46,208 nucleotides of DNA from Flavobacterium sp. (GTDB taxonomy: Bacteria; Bacteroidota; Bacteroidia; Flavobacteriales; Flavobacteriaceae): NCBI RefSeq assembly GCF_027533505.1, contig NZ_JAPZUB010000009.1, forward strand, positions 1 through 46,208, read 5' to 3'. A model generated the notes under the pieces. That model did not search any database and was not told the DNA's origin. It saw only the letters and a program-made list of their open reading frames with translations. Position 1 is the first letter of the stretch; the number at the start of each line of letters is the position of its first letter. This document shows positions 36,729-44,792 of this stretch, piece after piece. Position numbers and translations under genes: made by a program.

Positions 36729-36770
36729 TGGTCCCACTTGGGCTCGAACCAAGGACCACCTGATTATGAG
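36729..36770 (-). tRNA. 3' half of tRNA-Met-type (CAT) gene: attachment-site remnant
   Basis: On the minus strand one reads the anticodon loop CTCATAA, the 3' anticodon stem TCAGG, a five-base variable loop, T-arm CTTGG-TTCGAGC-CCAAG, acceptor strand TGGGACC and discriminator A. The 5' half (acceptor, D-arm, 5' anticodon stem) is missing: similarity stops at the first base of the anticodon loop. A tyrosine recombinase begins 204 bp beyond. This is the duplicated att core left when an element integrates into a tRNA 3' end. Anticodon CAT fits Met, or Ile2 if lysidine-modified. Confidence 0.85.
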
Positions 36771-36880
36771 GCATTGATTTATTATTTTAGATTGATGAAA
36801 AATGATTTTATCTGTTTGTTTGTCAAAATGTTACTATATCAAATTGAATTGTTTCTGATTAATTTGAACCAATAAATACT

Positions 36881-36901
36881 TGCAAATTATGTGCAAATTA
36901 T
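36881..36901 (+). repeat. Tandem 10-bp direct repeat upstream of the integrase
   Basis: TGCAAATTAT occurs twice with one base between, 74 bp before the integrase start and 111 bp from the tRNA fragment. Short direct repeats near att sites are often arm-type integrase binding sites; it could also regulate int. Confidence 0.45.
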
Positions 36902-36974
36902 ACAAAATTAACCTTCTCTTTTAGTGGTTTTTTAGGCTAATTTTTCCTATCTTAGATTAAAAACAATTTCACTC

Positions 36975-38192
36975 ATGAACACCTCATTAGTCCTTACTCT
37001 TGATATGAGAAGGGCAAAGAAAGACGGCACTTTTCCAGTTATTATTCGCATTAGTCACTTTAACCGTTCAACTTCTTATTCTACAGGGATTTCAGTTTTA
37101 GAGAAAGACTGGGACTTTGACAAGAAAATGATTCGTAAATCCTTCACGGGAACATCCTCTGTTACTCGCCTCAACAACTATTTAAATAAACAGAAAGTTA
37201 AAGCAATTGACATTATCAATCAACTCAAAGAGGAAGATAAACTCAAATTTATGAGTATAACACAAATAAAAAATATTCTTACAAAAGGAAATCTATCACA
37301 TTCATTTTTTTCATTTACTGAGAAACTAATTCTAGAATTTGTAGAGACAGAGCGATTTGGTAATGAAAAAGCTTACAAAACTTTATTAGGTGTTCTCAAA
37401 GGTTTTCATTCAAGTAAAGATTTAACCTTCGAAGAAATCAACTTTGACTTCCTTTCTCGATTTGAAAATTATCATTTATCTAAAGGCAATACTTACAATG
37501 GACTTGCTGTTTACATGAGGACAATTCGGGCTATATTCAATAAGGCAATCAACTCTGAATTAATTGATAAAAAATATTACCCATTTGATAAATATAAAAT
37601 CAAAACTACTCCTACTGAAAAAAGAGCATTAGATGGAAAAGATGTGAAAAAGATATTAAAACTAGAAGTGAAGAATGATGACAATTTGTTTAATACAAGA
37701 AACTACTTTCTAGCATCCTATCTTATGTGTGGCATGTCCTTTATTGATATGGCGTTTTTGAAATTATCCAATATTGAAAACGGAAGAGTGAGATACAGAA
37801 GGTTAAAAACTTCCAAAATATATGATTTTGCCATTTCAAATCAATTGATGCAAATCCTAGAACATTACATTAAAGACAAAAAAGAAAACGACTTTGTTTT
37901 CCCTATTATTAAAAGAAAAAAATTACAAGATCAATATAAAGATGTTGAATGGGCAAGAAAAACCTATAACTCTAATCTTGATAAAATTGCTGATAAATGC
38001 AAAATAAATTCCAAATTGACCTCCTATGTTTCACGTCACAGTTTTGCAACTGAAGCACTATTAAATAATATCCCCTTAAGTGCGATTTCTCAAATGCTTG
38101 GCCATAGTAGTTTGACCACAACTCAAATTTATCTTAAATCACTACCAAACAACATCATGGATATGTATGTAGATAAAATGCAAATAAAATAA
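36975..38192 (+). CDS. Tyrosine recombinase/integrase, Bacteroides conjugative-transposon type
   Basis: Site-specific integrase of 405 residues: an N-terminal arm-binding domain (about 1-95, LVLTLDMRRAKKDGTFPVIIRI), a SAM-like core-binding domain (100-195) and a catalytic domain. Catalytic residues: Lys in RLKTSK, Arg354 in SYVSRHSFAT, His377 in LGHSS and nucleophile Tyr386 in QIYLKS. At the first catalytic arginine position (GLR in most relatives) it has Ser255 in CGMSFIDM, as reported for IntDOT of CTnDOT, and Tyr351 replaces the box-II histidine. Its place beside a tRNA 3' fragment makes it the integrase of the island to the right. Confidence 0.92.
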   Translation: MNTSLVLTLDMRRAKKDGTFPVIIRISHFNRSTSYSTGISVLEKDWDFDKKMIRKSFTGTSSVTRLNNYLNKQKVKAIDIINQLKEEDKLKFMSITQIKNILTKGNLSHSFFSFTEKLILEFVETERFGNEKAYKTLLGVLKGFHSSKDLTFEEINFDFLSRFENYHLSKGNTYNGLAVYMRTIRAIFNKAINSELIDKKYYPFDKYKIKTTPTEKRALDGKDVKKILKLEVKNDDNLFNTRNYFLASYLMCGMSFIDMAFLKLSNIENGRVRYRRLKTSKIYDFAISNQLMQILEHYIKDKKENDFVFPIIKRKKLQDQYKDVEWARKTYNSNLDKIADKCKINSKLTSYVSRHSFATEALLNNIPLSAISQMLGHSSLTTTQIYLKSLPNNIMDMYVDKMQIK

Positions 38193-38458
38193 ACCCTACT
38201 GAATCAGTACTTTTTTAATAAGCAACTTACTTTAAATACAGTTGAAATAAACACATGTAGACAATTCTATCATTGCAAATAGTAATCGGCATTTATTTCT
38301 TTTTCTATTTAATTTTAGCCTTCAATCAATTGAATTAAATATCCCTATTTGTCAGTTGGTTTGGGAATATTGAGGGTTTAAAAATTACCCTGCCTTTACT
38401 TTAGAACTTTCCAGCAATTGTATTAAGCTTGTGTCTAGTAATTTAAAATATTAGTACC

Positions 38459-39061
38459 ATGAGATTAAAAAACCTACTTCCATTTTTCCTGTTTTATTCT
38501 GCTTTAAGTTTTGGGCAGTATCAAAAAATAGAACCTCAAAACTGCAATGACCAAACTTGTAAATACATTGGGTTATTTGTAAAAAACTTTCTTGGAAAAA
38601 CCGCCTTTGAAACCTATCAAAACGGTACTGGCTCCAATGCCGATCGATTCTTCTTGGCCCAACACGAATCCTATAAAATAATTATGGTGCCCGGATTTAA
38701 AGAAAACACCTTGAATGTTTACATTCGCTCAAATCAATTAGACGGGTTCTGGAAGGCAATACTCGGAGACAACATTTTTCCTAAAAAGGATATTGATCAA
38801 GTCTACAATTACTTTAATCTAGAAAAATCCAATCAAAATTTATTCGAATTCATTGTAGGATACAACCCAGAGGATAATAGCTTCTTTAAACCCGAATTCT
38901 CAAGAGGATGCTGCTATGATGTATATGTTTTAGACTTGAAGAATTCAAAGTCCTATGCGATGATGTATGATAACAAAAATGAACTCTACAAAAAATCAAA
39001 TGAAATTCTTTGGACTGAAAAAGCAGCTTACAAAGCCTATCTCTCCGTTTTAAATCAATAA
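38459..39061 (+). CDS. Secreted protein of unknown function
   Basis: A 200-residue protein with a signal peptide (MRLKNLLPFFLFYSALSFGQ), so probably periplasmic or exported. I do not recognise a family. The mature part has four cysteines (two in NCNDQTCKY, a CC pair in SRGCCYDVYVLDL) and alternating beta-like segments. It is followed after 8 bp by the MORN/CxxC protein and is most likely co-expressed with it. It is island cargo, in A/T-rich codon usage. Confidence 0.75.
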   Translation: MRLKNLLPFFLFYSALSFGQYQKIEPQNCNDQTCKYIGLFVKNFLGKTAFETYQNGTGSNADRFFLAQHESYKIIMVPGFKENTLNVYIRSNQLDGFWKAILGDNIFPKKDIDQVYNYFNLEKSNQNLFEFIVGYNPEDNSFFKPEFSRGCCYDVYVLDLKNSKSYAMMYDNKNELYKKSNEILWTEKAAYKAYLSVLNQ

Positions 39062-39069
39062 AGAAGAGC

Positions 39070-40416
39070 ATGTTAGATTTTATAAAATCACCGTGGATTT
39101 ATTTTTCGTTACTATTCTTTAACTATAACTCGGGACAATCTTTTTGCAAGATTAAAACCGTGAACCACAAAAATGCCTATTTCTATGATGTGGAATTAGA
39201 CATGGCTGATTGTGAAGAGGACAAACAGGATTATTACTACTTATGGTTTGGAGGGGTCAAAGATAATCTACTTGATGGAAAAGGAATGCTTATGACCTAT
39301 GATGCAAAAACCAAAAAAGACATCTTAAGTGAAGCCGTAACCTTCTCTAATGGCTATAGAATTGGGTGGAGCAAATCAGAAAAAAAACAACAGAATACCC
39401 ATATTGTTCGATATGACCTTTTCTCAAAAGGAAATCTAATAAAATCCAATCGTATTTACTCCTGTGATTACTTCTGGGTAGAGGTAGATTTGAATTATCA
39501 AACTAAAGAATTCAGTTACTGCTTCACTAGTACCGATTCGCAAAATAAAACTAGCCTTATTTACAAAGGAATTTTAGCGGATAATTTTAAAACTTTTACC
39601 GGCACCTGCTTTATCAATTCCAAATTAAGTAGTAAAGGAACCTTCCGACCCGAGTTTGCAAGTGAGCTCGATACATCCTTCCCCCTTGATTATTACTCGT
39701 ATTGCGGTTTAGTCTCAGGAGTAAAGTATCTTGAGAACGGCATACAAATATCAGGTAGCTTTCTAAATAATGAGCCTTTTGGCTGTGCAACGATCCATTA
39801 CCCCAACGCAGATACGATTTATTCCTGCAATTTTAATGGCAGCATTTTCCTTAATGCTGAAGGAACCTATCAATGGAGTGATGGAAGAAAATTTGTAGGT
39901 AAAATCATCGATTCTAAAATAACCACACAAGGTTTTTTTTATGATCAAAAAGGACAAAAGGCTTATGGATCGTTTCCAAAAGTAAACACTTCGGAGAATT
40001 CATTATTAGGACTTGCAACTATAGGTCTAGTTGCCTATGGGATTTATAAGTTGGTTCACTCAGAATCAGCTCCCCCTGTCGATCAAAACAAATCAACCAA
40101 TGCCTTACCCACACAGAACAACTACACGGCCTCATCTAATTATACAGGGTCTTATAGCGCCTACTCCAATACTACATCCCCACATAAAAAATGTTCCCAA
40201 TGCAATGGTCGTGGAATTTGCAAGGACTGTAATGCAAGGGGAACAGCCATTTGTTGGAAGTGTGAAGGAAAAGGGGTCTTTGGACCCAGTACGAATATTA
40301 TTGGTCAAGAACTCGATAATACCTGCACAAGCTGTGATGGTTTGGGATTTACAAAATGCTATACTTGTCATTCAGAGGGTAGTTGCAATGCTTGTAAAGG
40401 ATCAGGAGAAGATTAA
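39070..40416 (+). CDS. Membrane protein with MORN-like repeats and six CxxC (DnaJ-type) knuckles
   Basis: A 448-residue protein with a hydrophobic leader, then a beta-rich region with MORN-like repeats (GGVKDNLLDGKGMLMTYD, SGSFLNNEPFGCATIHYPN, NAEGTYQWSDGRKFVGKI). A membrane helix at about 312-330 (SLLGLATIGLVAYGIYKLV) and an Asn/Ser/Thr-rich linker follow. The C-terminal tail (375-445) has six CxxC pairs, several as CxxCxGxG (CSQCNGRG, CWKCEGKG, CTSCDGLG, CNACKGSG). DnaJ itself has four such repeats. The tail would be on the opposite side of the membrane from the MORN part. Function unknown; with the upstream secreted protein it forms an apparent two-gene unit. Confidence 0.8.
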   Translation: MLDFIKSPWIYFSLLFFNYNSGQSFCKIKTVNHKNAYFYDVELDMADCEEDKQDYYYLWFGGVKDNLLDGKGMLMTYDAKTKKDILSEAVTFSNGYRIGWSKSEKKQQNTHIVRYDLFSKGNLIKSNRIYSCDYFWVEVDLNYQTKEFSYCFTSTDSQNKTSLIYKGILADNFKTFTGTCFINSKLSSKGTFRPEFASELDTSFPLDYYSYCGLVSGVKYLENGIQISGSFLNNEPFGCATIHYPNADTIYSCNFNGSIFLNAEGTYQWSDGRKFVGKIIDSKITTQGFFYDQKGQKAYGSFPKVNTSENSLLGLATIGLVAYGIYKLVHSESAPPVDQNKSTNALPTQNNYTASSNYTGSYSAYSNTTSPHKKCSQCNGRGICKDCNARGTAICWKCEGKGVFGPSTNIIGQELDNTCTSCDGLGFTKCYTCHSEGSCNACKGSGED

Positions 40417-40737
40417 AACACTACAAAATGGTGTGTTAAAAATTTGTTTTCTAAACAAATAAGCAATAATTTTATAGATACAATTACAGTATTTAGTTTT
40501 CTTAAAATTGATTGTTCATGGATTATAACATAATCTATCTTCTTAAGATTAACATCGTCACGCGATGAACTTTAAAACTGCGCTACTAAACTAGCCATGA
40601 AACTCTTAGCATCGCTTATCGTTATTATTACTTGTGTATTTAAAAAATAAAATATACATTCGCGAGCACTCAATTTTATAGTATTTATACAATTTAAATT
40701 TGAACTTGAATTTTACAAAAATAAATGTAAAAAGAAA
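40417..40737. other. A/T-rich intergenic region
   Basis: A weak hairpin (ATTTGTTT and AAACAAAT, 40442-40460) may end the upstream transcript. A 17-codon frame starting at the ATG of CCATGAAACTCTTAGC near 40597 looks like a lipoprotein signal (LIVIITC) but ends at once. No supported gene. Confidence 0.4.
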
Positions 40738-40760
40738 CCCAACGAAGAATCTCCGTTGGG
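40738..40760 (-). terminator. Terminator of the small membrane protein gene
   Basis: CCCAACG (40738-40744) pairs with CGTTGGG (40754-40760); the minus strand continues into TTTCTTTTT. Confidence 0.65.
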
Positions 40761-40767
40761 AATCTAT

Positions 40768-40998
40768 TTACTGCTTTTTTCTTTGAGAACGATAATAAAT
40801 CAATGGAGATATTACCCAAATGATTATGTCTCGAAGAAAATACAATAATTCAGTACGTTGTTTTTCGCTCGACAAAAAGAAAATAGCAACAGTAAGAATT
40901 ATTGAGATCAAAATCAGCCCGTTTTTGGACTGTAAAAAACTCCAAAGGTTCCTATTATAGGAACCTTTTCTTTTCCTAAAATTAGGTTTTTTAGCCAT
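40768..40998 (-). CDS. Small membrane protein, unknown
   Basis: A 76-residue protein with a basic N-terminus (MAKKPNFRKRKGSYNRN), two hydrophobic segments (LILISIILTVAIFFLS and LLYFLRDIIIWVISPLIYY) and a basic end (RSQRKKQ). A terminator follows directly, which supports a real gene. No family recognised. It is transcribed against its neighbours in the island. Confidence 0.55.
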   Translation of the reverse strand: MAKKPNFRKRKGSYNRNLWSFLQSKNGLILISIILTVAIFFLSSEKQRTELLYFLRDIIIWVISPLIYYRSQRKKQ

Positions 40999-41765
40999 AG
41001 TATTTTATCCATAATTTTTTTAATACTTGAACCCCTAATTGGATTCAAACCTTTCATTTGCCCAAAGGGCATTAATTTGAAAATTGTCATGTTTTGAAAA
41101 TTTTTAATTAAAGAGTGTTTCACAGTAACTCTTCTTAACTGTTTTTTTAATACACACTTATTTAACTCCTGCGTCTGGATTCTCTCCTACTATTATTCAA
41201 AGAAAATGAAGTTACTAGATACAATTATCCTAGGTGATTTTTAATGTTTTAAAATTAAACTTGATTTTAAACCTTAAATCCAAACGGACTTAAAATGGAC
41301 ACTCAATTGCGCGTGAATACCCCACCCTATAAAGAGTGAAATAACTTAACGCTTAATGAAAACTTTTTAGATAAATCTTGTAGGCAATGAACGACAATAG
41401 CTTTTTTAATGATGAAGTACCATCAAAATTAGATAGAAAGCTATATGTAATACAAAGGTTCATTACAATGTAGTTTAGCGTAAATGTACGTATTTATTTG
41501 AGATTTTGAAAAAATATTTTTTGTAATCTACTAATTAAAAGAGAGTTACATTTAAAAAACACATACCTAGTCCTAATTCTTAATAAAAATCCATACCTGA
41601 ATTTTCATATTTCGCAAAACAAGGTGAGTTCTTCAGTAAAAAATTACACGATTATCAAAATCACATTCACAATCAATTAATCCGTTACTTATCAAAAACA
41701 ACCCATAACAGATTAAAAACTAAACCGTAATTGATTACATTTGAGTATTCGTTGTTCAACTTTAT
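40999..41765. other. Long A/T-rich stretch without supported gene
   Basis: About 770 bp with stops in all frames. The only clean small frame is 28 codons at 41387-41473 (MNDNSFFNDEVPSKLDRK...), which may be a gene remnant. Part may serve as promoter for the following gene. No tRNA, strong hairpin or tandem repeat was found. Confidence 0.45.
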
Positions 41766-42710
41766 TTGTCAAGAATTAAAGTATACTTCGACCCAAAACA
41801 AACCAACTTTTTTTATTGGCCAAATATGAATTCTGCACCCCTATACAATGTTTTAGATCATTTTGATTTTGATTTATTAAATCACCCTGACTTTAAAGAA
41901 GATTCTGTTAGAGAAGAAATAATAGTCCCTATCATTAAAAACTTAGGGTATTCAGCCAGTAAACCCTTCCAAATTATTCGAAGCAGAAACCTCACTCACC
42001 CCTTTGTATCGATTGGTTCTCAACGCAAAAAAATATACATCACTCCCGATTATCTTTTCGAGGTAAATAGTAAACCTGCATGGATTCTAGATGCCAAATC
42101 CCCTTCAGAATCTACAATAAATTCTAAGGCCGTCGAACAAGGCTACTCCTACGCAATGCATAGTGAGGTTCGGGTGAACTATTTCGCTCTATGCAATGGC
42201 GTGTATTTTACACTTTACAATGTAAGCAAACCCGAGCCTGTTCTGCATTTTCCAACTCGGGCAATACCAGGATATTGGTCACAACTTAAAGAATTTCTAA
42301 GCCCTGAAAAGATTTTTAATAATACAGAAGTTGTACTGAAAAAAGATTTTGGTCTACATTTAAAACGATTAGGCTTTGACCAGTTCAAAAGCTTATTATT
42401 TCATAAAGTGCCCATATTTCATTTGGGTCAACTCGACCCTAATATGTTTTCTATGTCAGCAGGAATAGAAATTGAAAGCCAAATCTACATTGCTACCTTT
42501 GACTTTGGCCAAAAACAGTTCGAACAATTAAAAAGTAAACTCCCACTAGAGGCAATAGAAAAACTTGCAATAAGAGACCCTAAGAGTAGGCAATTAATAC
42601 AATTTGCAGACAGGGTATATCTTGTAAATGTGAATGCCAAAGTATCGAATCAGTTACAAGAAACTGATCAAGAATTATTTCTACCCTTACAGGTTAATGA
42701 ATTTAGTTGA
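41766..42710 (+). CDS. Orphan HsdR N-terminal-like PD-(D/E)XK protein
   Basis: A 314-residue protein whose first 145 residues resemble the type I restriction enzyme R-subunit N-terminal nuclease domain: SVREEIIVPIIKNLGYSASKP (Glu50), TPDYLFEV (Asp95), AWILDAKSP (Asp109-x-Lys111) and VEQGYSYA, the order E, PD, (D/E)xK, QxxxY. No helicase, HsdM or HsdS genes are nearby and the rest (150-314) has no recognised motif. A stand-alone nuclease or regulatory protein is possible. Start: TTG at 41766, or ATG at 41826 (MNSAPLYNVLDHF), which I find equally plausible. Confidence 0.75.
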   Translation: MSRIKVYFDPKQTNFFYWPNMNSAPLYNVLDHFDFDLLNHPDFKEDSVREEIIVPIIKNLGYSASKPFQIIRSRNLTHPFVSIGSQRKKIYITPDYLFEVNSKPAWILDAKSPSESTINSKAVEQGYSYAMHSEVRVNYFALCNGVYFTLYNVSKPEPVLHFPTRAIPGYWSQLKEFLSPEKIFNNTEVVLKKDFGLHLKRLGFDQFKSLLFHKVPIFHLGQLDPNMFSMSAGIEIESQIYIATFDFGQKQFEQLKSKLPLEAIEKLAIRDPKSRQLIQFADRVYLVNVNAKVSNQLQETDQELFLPLQVNEFS

Positions 42711-42767
42711 TTTTTTAATGACCCCTGATTAAAGAAAAAGAACACAATAACTTTTAAGATAAAAACT

Positions 42768-43283
42768 ATGAAATCATTTTTTCAAACCTTAGATTATAAA
42801 ACACTATTTTTTACTCCTTTCCTAGCACTCGCTTTTCTTATTTCATGTTCCTTTATAACAGCAAACAACAAATTAAATCACTCCATAAAATCCCAAGACA
42901 AAGCAAAAAATTCAAGTCATAATATCCCTTTTAGCATTGCCAAAAACTACTTTGTTAAAAATACTGCTCCAAAACTATTTAACCCAAAAATAGAGTCTCA
43001 AACGACTTTCGATACTTATTTCGCAATGGCCGCAGTAATGGGAGAAGATGGGCTTCCTACCAAAATTGATTTCAACTCTGAGAATGTAATTGCAATTATT
43101 CTTTCCCCAACAAATCAAGCAACAACCCTATCAGTGGTTGGATTACAAAAAAACAAATCAGGCAATATTATACTCACCTATAAAGTCACCAAAGGTGAGA
43201 AACAATCCTATACCATTACCCCTTTTTTAGCGCTAATCATTAAAAAAAGGGAAAAAGGGAAAGTAATTTTAAGAGCGATTTAA
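42768..43283 (+). CDS. Lipoprotein with PrcB-like C-terminal domain
   Basis: A 171-residue lipoprotein: hydrophobic leader with LISC lipobox (Cys27), a polar linker, then a small beta domain (about 80-171). The pattern VIAIILSPTNQATTLSVV...NIILTYKVTKGEKQSYTITPFLALIIKK resembles PrcB-type C-terminal domains known from Bacteroidetes and spirochete lipoproteins. The resemblance is by eye and moderate. It lies between the HsdR-like and AlbA_2 genes, same strand, with gaps of 57 and 44 bp. Confidence 0.65.
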   Translation: MKSFFQTLDYKTLFFTPFLALAFLISCSFITANNKLNHSIKSQDKAKNSSHNIPFSIAKNYFVKNTAPKLFNPKIESQTTFDTYFAMAAVMGEDGLPTKIDFNSENVIAIILSPTNQATTLSVVGLQKNKSGNIILTYKVTKGEKQSYTITPFLALIIKKREKGKVILRAI

Positions 43284-43327
43284 ACCATTAACTTCTCTAT
43301 AAATTTTGAAATTTAAATAATTAAACC

Positions 43328-44494
43328 ATGTATGTTTTAGGAGTTCGAGCTGACAAATTAACTGATAATGATATTCAAAGGCTAATCGAGAATCAAGTGC
43401 CAGAACAAAAAACTTTAGAGTACAAAAAGGAACTTCATTTTGCCAAAGATGCTGATAAAAAAGAATTCCTTTTTGATATTTCTGCCATGTACAATACCGA
43501 TGGAGGCTGTATTATTTATGGAATCGAAGAAGAAAAAGATTCTAATTCTCAAAACACTGGAAAACCGCAAAAAATATCAGGAATTCAAATCGAAAACACC
43601 GATAAGCTAATACAACAAATTGAAGATATTGTCAAAAACAACACCGAACCAAGCATAAATCATTTAGTCATTCAAATTATCTCAATAGAAGAAAAAATGA
43701 TTCTTGTGCTTGGCATTCCTAAATGCATTGGATTGCCAACAATGGTCACCTTTAATCAAAGTAATAAATTTTTTAAAAGACGCAATAGTGGAAAATATGC
43801 CGTAGATGTTTATGAATTAAATGCCATGTTTATGCAAAATCAGATGCTAATCCAAAAAGCAGAGAAATTCAGAATGGAGCGAATCCAAAATGTACTCTCA
43901 CAGAATTGTATCCCAAATCTTCATGTTCAACATGCTATACTTATCCACATTATTCCCATAAATTTTTTAGAAAATCAACTGGTTGATTTCTCAATACTTG
44001 CCGAGAGATTTACCACTAAAATGCGTCCAATTCATGCAAGAGGTTGGAACTACATGTACAACCTTGATGGATTTGCCGTTTACAGTTCCGAGGATTTTAA
44101 CCGAAGTATCGTTTCCTATAATCAATTACTAAGAAATGGATCGTATGAGATTTTCTCTTCCGAACTTTTTTATCCAACCAGACACAACGATCAAGTTGGT
44201 TTTAATGGATTTGATTTAATTCAAGAAGTCATTCGTTGCATAAGTGAAGGAATTGAAATATTAAATCAGGTTAAAATCGAAGCTCCTTTTTTTGTTTCTT
44301 TTAGTCTTCATAATGTAAAAGACACCATTATGGATAATGATAGACGCATAATGGGTAGATTCAGTAAAAATGAAATTATCTTCCCTTTTATTTTGTTTCC
44401 AAACTATGAATCAAATCCTAAAACATTATTAAAACCAATCTTTGATATACTTTGGCAATCTTTCGGGCAATCAAAATGTCCTGATATCCCTTAA
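43328..44494 (+). CDS. AlbA_2 (Schlafen-like) domain protein
   Basis: A 388-residue protein with an N-terminal AlbA_2 / divergent-AAA4 domain, as in Schlafen proteins and bacterial ATP-binding regulators: ENQVPEQKTLEYKKELHF (Glu31-x-Lys33), KEFLFDISAMYNTDGGCIIYGIEEEKD (GG at 59-60) and FFKRRNSGKYAVDVYELNAMF. The remaining 200 residues (mainly beta/alpha, ILIHIIPINFLEN...) match no family I know. Such proteins recur in mobile islands and defence loci, as nucleic-acid-binding regulators or RNases. A strong terminator follows at 44547-44572. Confidence 0.82.
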   Translation: MYVLGVRADKLTDNDIQRLIENQVPEQKTLEYKKELHFAKDADKKEFLFDISAMYNTDGGCIIYGIEEEKDSNSQNTGKPQKISGIQIENTDKLIQQIEDIVKNNTEPSINHLVIQIISIEEKMILVLGIPKCIGLPTMVTFNQSNKFFKRRNSGKYAVDVYELNAMFMQNQMLIQKAEKFRMERIQNVLSQNCIPNLHVQHAILIHIIPINFLENQLVDFSILAERFTTKMRPIHARGWNYMYNLDGFAVYSSEDFNRSIVSYNQLLRNGSYEIFSSELFYPTRHNDQVGFNGFDLIQEVIRCISEGIEILNQVKIEAPFFVSFSLHNVKDTIMDNDRRIMGRFSKNEIIFPFILFPNYESNPKTLLKPIFDILWQSFGQSKCPDIP

Positions 44495-44546
44495 ATCGAA
44501 TACAAAGTACCAATTACAGCATCTTATCCTTGCATTTTGCATCTTG

Positions 44547-44572
44547 AAAATGCATTATACTAATGCATTTTT
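44547..44572 (+). terminator. Terminator of the AlbA_2 gene
   Basis: An 11-bp perfect stem (44547-44557 with 44561-44571, loop TAC) ending in T's, 52 bp after the AlbA_2 stop. The remaining 220 bp before the next gene hold no supported frame. Confidence 0.75.
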
Positions 44573-44757
44573 AAATAAGACTACAAAACAAACTGGCATA
44601 GATATTGCACCTAAAACAAGACAAGAATTGTTAATAAATGCAAATAATGTTGATAAACATGAACAAATGTTTGCATGTAAATTTGAAACATTCTATATTT
44701 GCTGCACTCAACTTTCCAATATAGGAAGACCTTATTATAAAAGGAAGAGTTTCGAAG

Positions 44758-44783
44758 CTCGATATGCCAAGATGTATATCGAG
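44758..44783. terminator. Weak hairpin at the 3' end of the DUF3800 unit
   Basis: CTCGATAT (44758-44765) and ATATCGAG (44776-44783) form an 8-bp stem, 10-nt loop, with T-rich sequence on the plus side. Direction uncertain. Confidence 0.45.
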
Positions 44784-44792
44784 TTTTGCGTT

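Noticed and set aside
40597..40650. 17-codon lipoprotein-signal-like frame
   Set aside because: Stops immediately after the hydrophobic stretch; no support for a real gene beyond its composition.
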